Position numbers and translations under genes: made by a program
The notes under the pieces: generated by a model
Databases searched by the model: none
The model's input: only the letters and a program-made list of their open reading frames with translations
Told to the model about the DNA's origin: nothing
Assembly: GCA_024636585.1 (NCBI GenBank)
Contig: JAGXGS010000026.1
Span: 1 to 40,824, forward strand
From: Thiogranum sp.
Lineage (GTDB): Bacteria; Pseudomonadota; Gammaproteobacteria; DSM-19610
Reading direction: 5' to 3'
DNA length: 40,824 nucleotides
Shown here: in pieces, positions 18,422-26,489 of the stretch
How positions within the stretch are numbered: the stretch's first letter is position 1
Layout of the letters: the number at the start of each line of letters is the position of its first letter

Positions 18422-18949
18422 ATGATATTGGATAAATTAATGCCTGACCCTGCACCTGATTTCAACGATCCGCTGGGTCTCCTGCTGGCTTGTCACCAGC
18501 GCATCCTGTCGCGCTGCGAGATGCTGGAAAAACTGCTGCCGCACATCGCCGAACACGGCGTAGATAGCGAAGCCCGCAGCACCATTCGCAACATTTCCCA
18601 GTATTTCAGCACCGCTGCGGTACATCATACCCAGGACGAAGAAGTCGACCTGTTCCCGGCGCTGAACCGCCAGTCGCTGAAGCTTGCCGACATCGTCTAT
18701 CGCCTGCACAAACAGCACGCGGAACTGCAGGCTCTGCAGGACCGGATTCTCGCGGCCCTGAAAAACAGTTCGACGCTGCCGGACAATGCGGATTTTGCCG
18801 ACGCCGTGGGGCAGTTCTGTGCGCTGTATCGCGAGCACATCAAAAGCGAAGAAAAAGAATTGTTCAGTATTGCCCGGCACATTCTCAGCAGCCAGCAGAT
18901 CGAAGACCTCGGCGATGCCATGGCACGTCGCCGCCGCGTGCCCCGCTGA
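18422..18949 (+). CDS. Hemerythrin HHE-domain protein
   Basis: A 175-residue helical protein expected to hold a di-iron site. Metal ligands fit the HHE pattern: LLACHQRILSRCEMLEKL in the first helix, VHHTQDEEVDLFPAL in the second, LHKQHAELQ in the third and YREHIKSEEKELFSIA in the last. Such single-domain proteins are linked to O2, NO or iron handling. It starts 10 bases after the isochorismatase-like gene and ends the five-gene plus-strand run. The C-terminus is very basic (ARRRRVPR). The downstream repeat element begins right after the stop. Confidence 0.9.
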   Translation: MILDKLMPDPAPDFNDPLGLLLACHQRILSRCEMLEKLLPHIAEHGVDSEARSTIRNISQYFSTAAVHHTQDEEVDLFPALNRQSLKLADIVYRLHKQHAELQALQDRILAALKNSSTLPDNADFADAVGQFCALYREHIKSEEKELFSIARHILSSQQIEDLGDAMARRRRVPR

Positions 18950-18950
18950 T

Positions 18951-19078
18951 GCCTTGACCCGAAGGGTAAGGTACCCGTAATGAACCCCGAAGGGGTTCTA
19001 CGGGCGCAGTGACGCGGCGGCCTCCCGATACTGTCACCGCCGTATGAGATTGCCGCGCTACGCTCGCAATGACGGCAA
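18951..19078 (+). repeat. Composite interspersed repeat, copy 1
   Basis: Non-coding sequence between the convergent hemerythrin and waaA genes. It has a GACCCGAAGGGTAAGGTACC block, the palindrome GAACCCCGAAGGGGTTC, and at the end GAGATTGCCGCGCTACGCTC followed by GCAATGACGGCAA. The same blocks recur in the same order, inverted, at 31845-31996. The GATTGCCGCG...CGCAATGACG core is a dispersed repeat type I have seen in many bacterial genomes, resembling a REP or MITE remnant. GTCATTGCG occurs once more at 19091-19099. The gap 19079-19124 shows nothing else. Confidence 0.8.
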
Positions 19079-19124
19079 CCTTGTCCCTACGTCATTGCGC
19101 CGCTGACCTGCCAGGCAACCGCTG

Positions 19125-20390
19125 TCAATCCGACAACTGCGCCGCCAGCAGCGCCAGGGTGCGCTCCACCGCGCCGCGCTGCTGTTCGATGACGCGCTGC
19201 CCGGCAGCAACCGCGTACTGCCGTTGTGCAGTATCCGCAAGCAACCCGAGCACAGCATCAGCCAGCCCGTCGCTGTGTTCGACGTCAGTCACTGCGCCCT
19301 GTTCTTCCAGCAACCGGTAGACCTCGGCAAAATTATTTCGCTGCGGTCCGCTTATGACCGGCGCCCCGGCCAGCACTGCCTCGATCGGATTATGGCCGCC
19401 CCCGCCCGCCAGGCTGCCACCGATGAAAGCCGCGGATGCGATGGCATAGAGATAACGTAATTCGCCGAGCACATCGACGAGAATCACCGAGTCATCAGCC
19501 TGGAGCGTCTGCATCCTGCTGTAACATCTGGCCGGCAACCGTTCGGATTCGCATAACCGTTGCAGCGCCGCGCAGCGTTCCGGGTGGCGCGGCGCCAGCA
19601 ACAACAGAGCGTCCGGCAGGTCCGCCAGAACCCGTCGGTGCGCTGCCAGCACTTTCTGTTCTTCCCCTGGATGCGTACTGGCGGCGATCCAGATGGGCCG
19701 CGTTGAACCGAAGCGCTCGCGCAGTGCGACGCGGCGGGCGGTGAAATCCTCCGGCAGTGTCGCATCGAACTTGAAATTGCCGACCACCGCGAGCTGCTGT
19801 TGATCGGCACCCAACCGCGCAAAGCCTTCTGCATCGCTTTGAGTCTGCGCAGCGATATGCGTCACGCACTGGAGGGTAGGGCCCACCAGCCCCGGAAATC
19901 GCGCATAACCGCGCAGCGAAGCAGCTGACAGGCGCGCGTTGACGATTGCCAGCGGTATCTCCCGGCGCCGCAATGCGAAGAACAGGTTAGGCCAGAGCTC
20001 GGTCTCCAGCACAATCGCCAGTACCGGCGACACTCGCGACAGAAACCGTTCGACACTGCCGGGCAGGTCATACGGCAGATAACTGCATGAAACCGTATTG
20101 CCGAACAGGCGCTGGATCGTTGCACGGCCGGTCGGCGTGCTGGTGGTCATCCACAGACGCCGGTTCGGCCAGCGCTGTTGCAGCGCCTGGACCAGCGGCG
20201 CGGTGGCATAGACTTCCCCGACCGATACCGCATGCAGCCAGATAACATCCCCGCCGCCGCTCGACTGCAGGTAGCCGAAACGCTCGCCAGGATGCCGGAG
20301 GTCGGCACGATTGCCGCGCCCGCGCCACCACAGGCGCAGCAGCGCCCAGGGCAACAGCAGATACAGTAATAGTGAATAGAACCGGCGCAC
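19125..20390 (-). CDS. waaA: 3-deoxy-D-manno-octulosonic acid (KDO) transferase
   Basis: Adds KDO to lipid IV-A at the cytoplasmic face of the inner membrane, the first step of LPS core assembly. The N-terminal membrane anchor (FYSLLLYLLLPWALLRLWW), WLHAVSVGE, TTSTPTGR, ETELWPNL, the N/R-rich VNARLS, and C-terminal GGSLAGGGGHNPIEA are all family motifs. The frame is open to an ATG at 20480, but that would overlap the divergent lpxL start. The GTG at 20390 gives the expected VRRFYSLLLY beginning and about 421 residues, the family length. Start choice is moderately sure. Confidence 0.92.
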   Translation of the reverse strand: MRRFYSLLLYLLLPWALLRLWWRGRGNRADLRHPGERFGYLQSSGGGDVIWLHAVSVGEVYATAPLVQALQQRWPNRRLWMTTSTPTGRATIQRLFGNTVSCSYLPYDLPGSVERFLSRVSPVLAIVLETELWPNLFFALRRREIPLAIVNARLSAASLRGYARFPGLVGPTLQCVTHIAAQTQSDAEGFARLGADQQQLAVVGNFKFDATLPEDFTARRVALRERFGSTRPIWIAASTHPGEEQKVLAAHRRVLADLPDALLLLAPRHPERCAALQRLCESERLPARCYSRMQTLQADDSVILVDVLGELRYLYAIASAAFIGGSLAGGGGHNPIEAVLAGAPVISGPQRNNFAEVYRLLEEQGAVTDVEHSDGLADAVLGLLADTAQRQYAVAAGQRVIEQQRGAVERTLALLAAQLSD

Positions 20391-20462
20391 GCGTGATCGC
20401 TGTGTAGAATCGAGCGGCAAAGTGTACCGCGATCCTCGCGCCAAAGCCTGTGCGGCATTTGC

Positions 20463-20468
20463 TACAAT
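20463..20468 (+). promoter_or_regulatory. Candidate -10 element six bases before the lpxL GTG
   Basis: TACAAT at 20463-20468, preceded by TTTGC, lies just before the GTG start at 20475 in the 84-base gap between divergent waaA and lpxL. As at 10103, the spacing implies transcription from about the start codon and little or no leader. No clear -35 box. Confidence 0.35.
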
Positions 20469-20474
20469 CGCCGC

Positions 20475-21395
20475 GTGCAAACCCCTTCCCGCTTCTGGTG
20501 GCGATCTTATCTGGCGCCACGATTCTGGCCGACCTGGCTCATGTTCGCATCGTTATGGCTGCTCACGCGCCTGCCGTTCCGCTGGCAAATGCACTGCGGC
20601 AACGGGATCGGCATTGTCGCCGGGCGACTGGCACAGCGACGCCGGCATATCGCCGCAGTGAATCTGGCACTGTGCTTTCCGGAGCTCAACGATGCGCAGC
20701 GCAAATGCCTGCTCGATGCCCACTTCAGGGCCCTGGGACGTGGCATCGTCGAAACCGCATTGTGCTGGTGGGGACCTGATTCAGCGTTGCGAAAACAGGT
20801 AAAGATCACCGGCCTGCAGCATCTGGAGCAGGCGCGTGCGCGCGGCAAGGGCGTGATTCTGCTCAGCGCGCATTTCACCACGCTGGAACTCGGTGGCCGG
20901 TTACTGGCCATGCACGCACCCTTTCATGTGCTCTACCGGCCACACCGGAACGCGCTGTTCGAAACCGTCATGCAGCGTGCGCGCGAGCGCCGCTTCGAGA
21001 AAGCCATCGCACGTGATGACACCCGCGGCCTGCTCGCCAGCCTCAAGGCCGGCATGCCGGTCTGGTATGCGCCCGATCAGAATCACGGTGGCCCGCAATC
21101 GGTCTTCGTGCCGTTCTTCGGAGTGGCGGCCGCCACGCTCACCAGCACCGCTCGCATCGCCAGGCTCAGCGGCGCCGCGGTAGTGCCGTTCTTCCAGACC
21201 TACCTGTCTGATCGGGAAGGCTATCTATTGACACTGTGCCCGGCATTGAAGGATTTTCCGAGCGACGATGCAATTCTCGACACTGCGCGCATCAACAGCC
21301 TGATCGAGGATGTGGTCCGGGAAATGCCCGAGCAATACCTTTGGGTGCACCGGCGTTTCAAAACCCGGCCGGAAGGTGAAGTCTATCCCTACTGA
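20475..21395 (+). CDS. lpxL: Lipid A biosynthesis acyltransferase, LpxL/HtrB-type
   Basis: An inner-membrane acyltransferase that adds a secondary acyl chain to KDO2-lipid IV-A. The 306-residue length, one N-terminal membrane segment (WLMFASLWLLTRLPF), the catalytic HX4E motif in LLSAHFTTLELGG (about 131-143), VLYRPHRN, and the DQNHGG loop (about 198-203) fit LpxL/LpxM. It starts with GTG 20475, divergent from waaA, which supplies its substrate. Its stop overlaps the stop of the convergent ELM1-like gene by 7 bases. LpxL and LpxM cannot be separated safely by eye; LpxL is preferred. Confidence 0.9.
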   Translation: MQTPSRFWWRSYLAPRFWPTWLMFASLWLLTRLPFRWQMHCGNGIGIVAGRLAQRRRHIAAVNLALCFPELNDAQRKCLLDAHFRALGRGIVETALCWWGPDSALRKQVKITGLQHLEQARARGKGVILLSAHFTTLELGGRLLAMHAPFHVLYRPHRNALFETVMQRARERRFEKAIARDDTRGLLASLKAGMPVWYAPDQNHGGPQSVFVPFFGVAAATLTSTARIARLSGAAVVPFFQTYLSDREGYLLTLCPALKDFPSDDAILDTARINSLIEDVVREMPEQYLWVHRRFKTRPEGEVYPY

Positions 21396-22417
21396 AGAAA
21401 CCGGCGCAGACGTTCGGCCAGATCAGCTGTCGGTGAGCCGCGCAGCACCCGGCATTTTTGTTGCCCCAGTGACTCGGGTTGCATAGCCAGCTCTTCGATG
21501 CGATGCCGGCACAACCAGCCCTGGTTGCTAAAACGCTGCAACGCCTGATCGAAACACGCCGCGGGCTGCGCACTGCGCGGTGCCAGACTGTGCACCGGGC
21601 GTTGCGAACAGATTGCTTCCGTGAGCATAGTCATGCTGTCTTCAGTAACGAACACCTGGTCCGCCGCACCGAGATACTCCTCGATCTGAAAACTGTCCCC
21701 GCCCGCATACCAGCTCTGCATGGCGCTGCAGCTGCCCATGCCGTCGCGCAGCATCTGTTCTGCGATCCGTCCAGTGCGGCGCGAACTGGCGATCAGCCAG
21801 CGGATGCCGTGACGCTCGCTCAAACTCTTCAGCAGCTCGCGCAGCGCCAGCCAGTCGAGACGGTCATAGCGGTAACCGGCACCGGCACCACCCACCAGCA
21901 ACGTCCAGTAACGCTGCTGCGGCGATCCCAGACGGGCGCGTAGCGTGGCCCCCGCCGTCGCAACCGACGTGGCATCGATCGGGCTGGGCGGCAATGGCAG
22001 CACCAGGTTATTGTCAGCGCCGGCCACGGCTTCCAGCGTCAGCACAGCACTGAACAATGCCGGATCCAGACCGCGCAATGAGCCGGCATAAATATTCGGC
22101 ACATCCAGATATGCCGCCAGCCAGGCGTTGGCGAATGATGTCTTGCCGCCTGCCGAGACCAGCACATCACAGCGCGGTCCGGGCAACTCATCGATGCGGC
22201 AACAGGCTTTCAGGAATCGCAGATTGTCCGGGCGTCGCATGCGATTGAGTCGCCGGCGCAGCAGTGTGCGCACCAGCCCGGCGCGCAACCGCATGTCGAT
22301 CCAGTCGGTTTCGACCGGCTGCAGCGTCTCCAGGGCGCGCACGATGCCGCGTGACTGGTTGTAATGTCCGGCCTGACCATCGGACAGCACCCAGACACGC
22401 AGGCCGGCATCAGCCAT
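21389..22417 (-). CDS. ELM1/GtrOC1-family putative glycosyltransferase (first paralogue)
   Basis: A 342-residue protein of the family known as mitochondrial fission ELM1 (DUF1022), in bacteria usually near LPS genes and thought to be a GT-B-like glycosyltransferase. Family marks are VWVLSDGQAGHYNQSRG at the N-terminus, LVSAGGKTSFAN, LLVGGAGAGYRYD, LIASSRRTG and the VTEDSMTMLTEA motif. The frame extends upstream, but ATG 22417 fits the conserved start and overlaps the upstream glycosyltransferase stop by 8 bases. It is the last gene of the glnE-led minus-strand run. A second, divergent copy is the gene at 25329-26216. Confidence 0.85.
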   Translation of the reverse strand: MADAGLRVWVLSDGQAGHYNQSRGIVRALETLQPVETDWIDMRLRAGLVRTLLRRRLNRMRRPDNLRFLKACCRIDELPGPRCDVLVSAGGKTSFANAWLAAYLDVPNIYAGSLRGLDPALFSAVLTLEAVAGADNNLVLPLPPSPIDATSVATAGATLRARLGSPQQRYWTLLVGGAGAGYRYDRLDWLALRELLKSLSERHGIRWLIASSRRTGRIAEQMLRDGMGSCSAMQSWYAGGDSFQIEEYLGAADQVFVTEDSMTMLTEAICSQRPVHSLAPRSAQPAACFDQALQRFSNQGWLCRHRIEELAMQPESLGQQKCRVLRGSPTADLAERLRRFLQ

Positions 22418-23429
22418 GCAGCACCTTCTGATATACCGCCTCGGTCCGGCCCACCATATGCTGCAGACTGCATTCCGCCCGCGTGCGCTGCCAGACCGGC
22501 TCGAAGTCACTGCCGATCTGGTCCGGCTGCGCCAGTGCTGCCTGCAGCAGCGCCGTCAGCGCGGGCGCGTCATCTATCTCGAACAACCAGTCTGGCGGCA
22601 GCAGATCGACAGCGCCCGGTACCCGCGCGGCGACTACCGGCAATCGCTGAAACAGTGCTTCCACCAGCACATAGGGAAAGCCTTCGCGCCGCGACGGCAA
22701 CACCAGCAGGTCAGCCGCCTGCATCAGGACATCGATGTCGTCACGCTCACCGAGCAGGGCCACCCGATCGCCCAGCCCGTAGTCCTGAATCAGACCTTGC
22801 AATGCATCGCGCTGCGGGCCTTCACCGGCGATCCATAGTTGCGCAGGCATATCGCGCCAGCACTGCAACAACAGATCGAAACCCTTTGCTTCCACCAGAC
22901 GCCCGACTGCCAGAACCAGCGGCGGGTTTTGCAGCGTTGCCTGCAGCGCCTCGACACGCGCCGGATCCACTGGACCCGGCTCTGCAATGCCGTTCGGAAT
23001 CACTTCGACACCGGACCGCGGCAGCGACTCGGCCAGCGTACGGCTGACCGCGATGACCGCGTCACATTTTCTGAACATGGACAGTCGTGATTTGTCATTG
23101 TGCAGGGTGGCAACAAATGACATGGACAACCAGGGCTTCAACGTTGCCAGCATGGCGGTAGCCTTGTTGGCGTGGCTGTGTACAAGGTCCGGCATGGCGT
23201 CGCGCAATGCACGATGGAGTTGCCACAACAGCCGTGGGTTGAAACGACTGCCGCTCATATCCAGCGGCACAAGATGCACCGCCGGCGCGAGCGCTTCGGC
23301 ATGCATCGGGTGAGCGATCGCTGTTACCTGGTGCCGTTCGCTCAGGGCATTGCACAGGTCGATGAAGTGACGCTCCAGGCCACCATGCTCGGCACCGCCC
23401 AGAACCTGGCAGATACTGCGCGCTACCAA
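22410..23429 (-). CDS. GT4-family glycosyltransferase
   Basis: A 339-residue retaining GT-B glycosyltransferase, soluble or membrane-associated in the cytoplasm. The N-terminal glycine-rich acceptor loop (LGGAEHGGLERHFIDL), HSHANKA, AVSRTLAESL, the phosphate-binding LAVGRLVEAKGFDLL and the sugar-nucleotide motif LPSRREGFPYVLVEAL (E-x7-E) are present. Acceptor and sugar cannot be deduced, but neighbours waaA, lpxL, a deacetylase and ELM1-like proteins point to LPS core or surface glycan. Both ends overlap neighbours (8 and 7 bases), so it is translated as part of the operon. Confidence 0.88.
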   Translation of the reverse strand: MVARSICQVLGGAEHGGLERHFIDLCNALSERHQVTAIAHPMHAEALAPAVHLVPLDMSGSRFNPRLLWQLHRALRDAMPDLVHSHANKATAMLATLKPWLSMSFVATLHNDKSRLSMFRKCDAVIAVSRTLAESLPRSGVEVIPNGIAEPGPVDPARVEALQATLQNPPLVLAVGRLVEAKGFDLLLQCWRDMPAQLWIAGEGPQRDALQGLIQDYGLGDRVALLGERDDIDVLMQAADLLVLPSRREGFPYVLVEALFQRLPVVAARVPGAVDLLPPDWLFEIDDAPALTALLQAALAQPDQIGSDFEPVWQRTRAECSLQHMVGRTEAVYQKVLHG

Positions 23430-24232
23430 CCGCGCCGCCCGCCCCGCATGCGCAATTTGAATGCGAACAGACTGTCTCTGCCACTGACCTTGATACGTCG
23501 CAGCTCCATGGGCTTGCGCTGCGCCGGCGGATCGATGCCTTCGCGCGTGGTCAGCGCACTTCGATAACCGGCCTGTTGCACCAGTTCGCCCAGTTCGGGT
23601 CGGTAGATTCCGAACGGATAGGCGAAGCTGTCGATGGCCACATCGAATCGCTGCTCGAGTTCGCGCTTCGAATCCTGCAGTTCGCGCGCCACTGCGGTGT
23701 TGCCGAGATGCGCAAAGTTTGCATGAGTCATGGTGTGCGAGCCGAGTTCAAAATGCCCGGATTCCAGTAACTCGCGCACTTGCGCATCGCTGAGTTTCGG
23801 CTCCCGACGCAGCTCGCCGCCGCCGTGATGCGCCTTGCGCTGCACCGACCAGTCGCGGTCAAAGCGATCCACCACCAGGTACAGGGTCGCCTTGCAGCCG
23901 TATTTGCGCAGCAGCGGCAGCGCCGCAGTCAGGTTGTCTTCGTACCCGTCATCGAAAGTGATGGCGAAGGCCTTCTCCGGCACCTGCTGCCCGGCGTCGA
24001 GCAGTTCGCTGACGGTGAAGCTCTGCCAGCCCTGCTGACGCAGCCAGCACAACTGCCGTTCGAAGGCGCTGGGCCTGACGCGCAATCCATTGAAGCGCGC
24101 GCCACGGCGTGGGGGTGCGATCATGTGGTACATCAGGATGCGCGGGAAACGATAATCGACCGGCGGTCGCCACCAGGCATAGCGCACCGAGAACCAGGCT
24201 CCCGCGAGTAGTGCCAGTGCAGTCAGCTCCAT
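23423..24232 (-). CDS. NodB-type polysaccharide deacetylase
   Basis: A carbohydrate esterase family 4 protein of 269 residues, expected to remove N- or O-acetyl groups from a glycan with a metal ion. The N-terminal hydrophobic stretch (MELTALALLAGAWFSVRYAW) could be a signal anchor. Motif 1 is ITFDDGYEDN (catalytic Asp and metal Asp), motif 2 is GSHTMTHANF (metal His pair), and motif 3 is FAYPFGIY. The basic C-terminus (RMRGGRRGW) suggests the rest stays at the membrane. The start overlaps the upstream glycosyltransferase stop (TGATG). It probably tailors the sugar chain built by the flanking enzymes. Confidence 0.9.
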   Translation of the reverse strand: MELTALALLAGAWFSVRYAWWRPPVDYRFPRILMYHMIAPPRRGARFNGLRVRPSAFERQLCWLRQQGWQSFTVSELLDAGQQVPEKAFAITFDDGYEDNLTAALPLLRKYGCKATLYLVVDRFDRDWSVQRKAHHGGGELRREPKLSDAQVRELLESGHFELGSHTMTHANFAHLGNTAVARELQDSKRELEQRFDVAIDSFAYPFGIYRPELGELVQQAGYRSALTTREGIDPPAQRKPMELRRIKVSGRDSLFAFKLRMRGGRRGW

Positions 24233-25344
24233 CAGCCGGCAAGTTCCCGATACAGTTCGAGGGTCTGTTCCACCATTTCCTGCACCGTCGTAAAGGGACA
24301 GGATTCAACCTCCGGCGGATACTCCAGCAGTCTGCGCGTGGTGTTTTCCAGCGCATCGATATCGCCCGGAGGCACCCGACCGGCCGGATAGGCGAGCTCC
24401 AGTGATTCGCCAACGCCACCGTGGCTATAACCGATCACCGGCGTTCCTATCGCCAGCGCTTCACGTACCGTCCGCCCGAATGACTCGGGTTTGGAGGACA
24501 GCGAAAATACGCAGTTAGAGACCGCATAGATGTCGCGCACGTCCATCCGGTGTCCGGCAAAGGTGATGAAGCTCTGCAGGCCCAATGCCTGCACCTGATC
24601 GCGAATCTCCTGCAGATAGTCGGCATGGGCGGGATCTTCGCCGCCAACGATCAAGCCGTAAACCGGCAGCTCATCGGCCACCAGCCGCGCCAGCAGTTTG
24701 AGAAAATCAGTGTGACCTTTCAGACGCGTAATGCGGCCCGGCAGCGTGAGCAACTGGCGCTCCAGAAGAAACGGATAATCGCGGTACCAGCGACTGAGCC
24801 AGGATTCCGGCGGCCGGTAATTGTGTGGAAAAATCATCGGGTCGATGCCGCGCTCGATGCAATGCAGGCGCTCCGCGTCGAAACCGGGATAATTTTCCAG
24901 CACGTAGCGACGCGCGCTGTCTGACACCGCGATCACTGCCTCGCCGCGCGTCATGATGCGGCTGTAACGGTTGACCGAATACAACCCGTGCACGGTAGTG
25001 ACAAGACGCGGCCGCTGTTCCACCGGCATGCCGCGCCATGCCAGCCAGGCGATCCAGGCGGGGAACCGCGAACGGACATGCAGAATATCAACCTGCTGCT
25101 CGCGCAACAGGCGCCGCAGGCGAGGCACCCAGCGCAGCGTCCACAGCGACTTGCGGCCGATTGGTGCTTCGATATGTTCGCTGCCCTGGGCGGTGAGACG
25201 ACTGACCAGTTGCCCGCCGGACGACATCACCAGCGAACGGTGCCCTGCCTGCACCAGTCCAGCGGCGATTTCCAGGGTGCCGCGCTCGACACCGCCGCTT
25301 TCCAGCGCCGGCAGCAGCTGCAGGACGGTCAGTGCACGAGCCAT
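24232..25344 (-). CDS. GT4-family glycosyltransferase (LPS/surface glycan)
   Basis: A GT-B fold glycosyltransferase of about 370 residues. VLQLLPALESGGVERGTLE is the acceptor-side N-terminus typical of proteobacterial LPS glycosyltransferases. DILHVRSRFPAW, TTVHGLYSVNRYS, AVSDSARRYV, LTLPGRITRLKGH and the SSKPESFGRTVREALAIG sugar-nucleotide motif follow. ATG 25344 is preferred over ATG 25356 because a GGA lies seven bases upstream and the conserved N-terminus begins here. It overlaps the upstream ELM1-like gene by 16 bases. Specificity unknown. Confidence 0.88.
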   Translation of the reverse strand: MARALTVLQLLPALESGGVERGTLEIAAGLVQAGHRSLVMSSGGQLVSRLTAQGSEHIEAPIGRKSLWTLRWVPRLRRLLREQQVDILHVRSRFPAWIAWLAWRGMPVEQRPRLVTTVHGLYSVNRYSRIMTRGEAVIAVSDSARRYVLENYPGFDAERLHCIERGIDPMIFPHNYRPPESWLSRWYRDYPFLLERQLLTLPGRITRLKGHTDFLKLLARLVADELPVYGLIVGGEDPAHADYLQEIRDQVQALGLQSFITFAGHRMDVRDIYAVSNCVFSLSSKPESFGRTVREALAIGTPVIGYSHGGVGESLELAYPAGRVPPGDIDALENTTRRLLEYPPEVESCPFTTVQEMVEQTLELYRELAG

Positions 25345-26216
25345 TGTTGTATCCATTCAGCGCAACGCGCCGCTTCGTTTAGGGGCCGGTCGGCGACCGG
25401 CGCCGGTTGCCATTCACCGGGCCGACCGACCCGCCGGTTCGTAACCAGAGAATCTATTTCGCGCGTGACCCGGTTGGACCCGCCGCGCGGCACACTGAGC
25501 AGCCCGACCCGCGCGCCTGCCGTCAGCGCTTCGTAAATCATCGAGACGCTGTCTTCACTGATCCATACCTCACCTGCCTCAGCCAGCTGCTGCGGCAACC
25601 AGCCAGCGGCGCAGGTATCGAACGGCACGAACTCCCAGGGCCCCGCCTCGAGTTGCGCCCGCAATTGCGGTGGCGTGCGCGGCGAGGTGGTGAGCCGCCA
25701 GTGCTGCAGCGGGCGCGCCGCGATCAGCTGCCGGACCTGGGCGAGCATGGTCGCATTGTCCCAGCGGCAGTGCCGGGACGGTCCACCCAGCACGATCAGA
25801 CCGCTGCCGGCGGCCTGGTTTTCACCCGGCCTGAGGTTATTCAGCACCCCCTCTGTCACCAGGGCATTGCCGACCGCTGGCGGGGCGTCGTGCCGGGGAA
25901 TCAGGCACAGGTCGAACCAGGCAAGCGGCAATGAAGGTTTCATGCACAGAACGATGCGCCCGCCCCGGCAGCGGCGCGCCGCCAGCAGATGCGGATGCGT
26001 GGCGTGCCCGGCGCCGAGCAACAGATCGGGTGCCGGCAACGCCTTGCCCGGCGGGTAATGACAGCCCAACCACCAGCGAAAAGCGCGGGCGCCGCTGCGC
26101 ACCGGCAGTTCGTGAACAGTGAAATCGCCCTGCTCCTGCAGGGCCGTGACCAGACCCAGCGTCTGTCGATCGTGCCCGGGCCTGCCGTCGGTGAAACGCC
26201 AGAGGATCAGTGACAC
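25329..26216 (-). CDS. ELM1-family putative glycosyltransferase (second, divergent paralogue)
   Basis: A 295-residue protein, shorter than the first ELM1-like gene. ILWRFTDGRPGHDRQTLGL is the equivalent of the SDGQAGHYNQSRG start; LIVLGGPSRHCRWD and WISEDSVSMIYEALTAGARV match the GGAGAGYRYD and VTEDSMTML blocks. The two proteins differ widely elsewhere, so the duplication is old. It is the first sugar-related gene after the zinc-finger gene in the run. An ELM1-like pair flanking two GT4 enzymes and a deacetylase suggests one pathway. Function inferred from family and context only. Confidence 0.8.
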   Translation of the reverse strand: MSLILWRFTDGRPGHDRQTLGLVTALQEQGDFTVHELPVRSGARAFRWWLGCHYPPGKALPAPDLLLGAGHATHPHLLAARRCRGGRIVLCMKPSLPLAWFDLCLIPRHDAPPAVGNALVTEGVLNNLRPGENQAAGSGLIVLGGPSRHCRWDNATMLAQVRQLIAARPLQHWRLTTSPRTPPQLRAQLEAGPWEFVPFDTCAAGWLPQQLAEAGEVWISEDSVSMIYEALTAGARVGLLSVPRGGSNRVTREIDSLVTNRRVGRPGEWQPAPVADRPLNEAARCAEWIQQWLVH

Positions 26217-26238
26217 GCGCAGCTACACCGGATTGGCG

Positions 26239-26457
26239 TCAGTCCTTCAGCACGTAGTCGGCGCCGCAATAGGGGCATTTGGCCTCGCCGGTGGCCTCGA
26301 TCGGCAGGTACACGCGCGGATGCGAGTTCCACAGCGTCATGCCATCCAGGGGGCAATGCAAAGGCAGATCCGCGCGCGTGACTTCATAACGGTTCTCGGC
26401 ATTTGCCTGGATGTATTTTTTTCCTTCGGCCTCGGCAGAAGTGTTGGGACTGGGCAT
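26239..26457 (-). CDS. Zinc-finger (CHCC-type) small protein
   Basis: A 72-residue protein with a C-terminal CHCC zinc finger resembling that of the NDUFS6 accessory subunit of complex I: Cys in LPLHCPLDG, His in NSHPRVYLP, and the pair CPYCGADYVL. The finger is preceded by a polar N-terminus (MPSPNTSAEAEGKKYIQ). ATG 26457 has a strong GGAGG upstream. The gene follows ilvE directly, an association I have seen in other gammaproteobacteria, but its role is not known. Confidence 0.87.
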   Translation of the reverse strand: MPSPNTSAEAEGKKYIQANAENRYEVTRADLPLHCPLDGMTLWNSHPRVYLPIEATGEAKCPYCGADYVLKD

Positions 26458-26489
26458 AGTTTGTTTCCTCCAGGCCGGCGACGGATAAC

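Noticed and set aside
20391-20480. 30-residue N-terminal extension of WaaA to ATG 20480
   Set aside because: It would overlap the lpxL start on the other strand and has no family match; GTG 20390 fits the membrane-anchor start.
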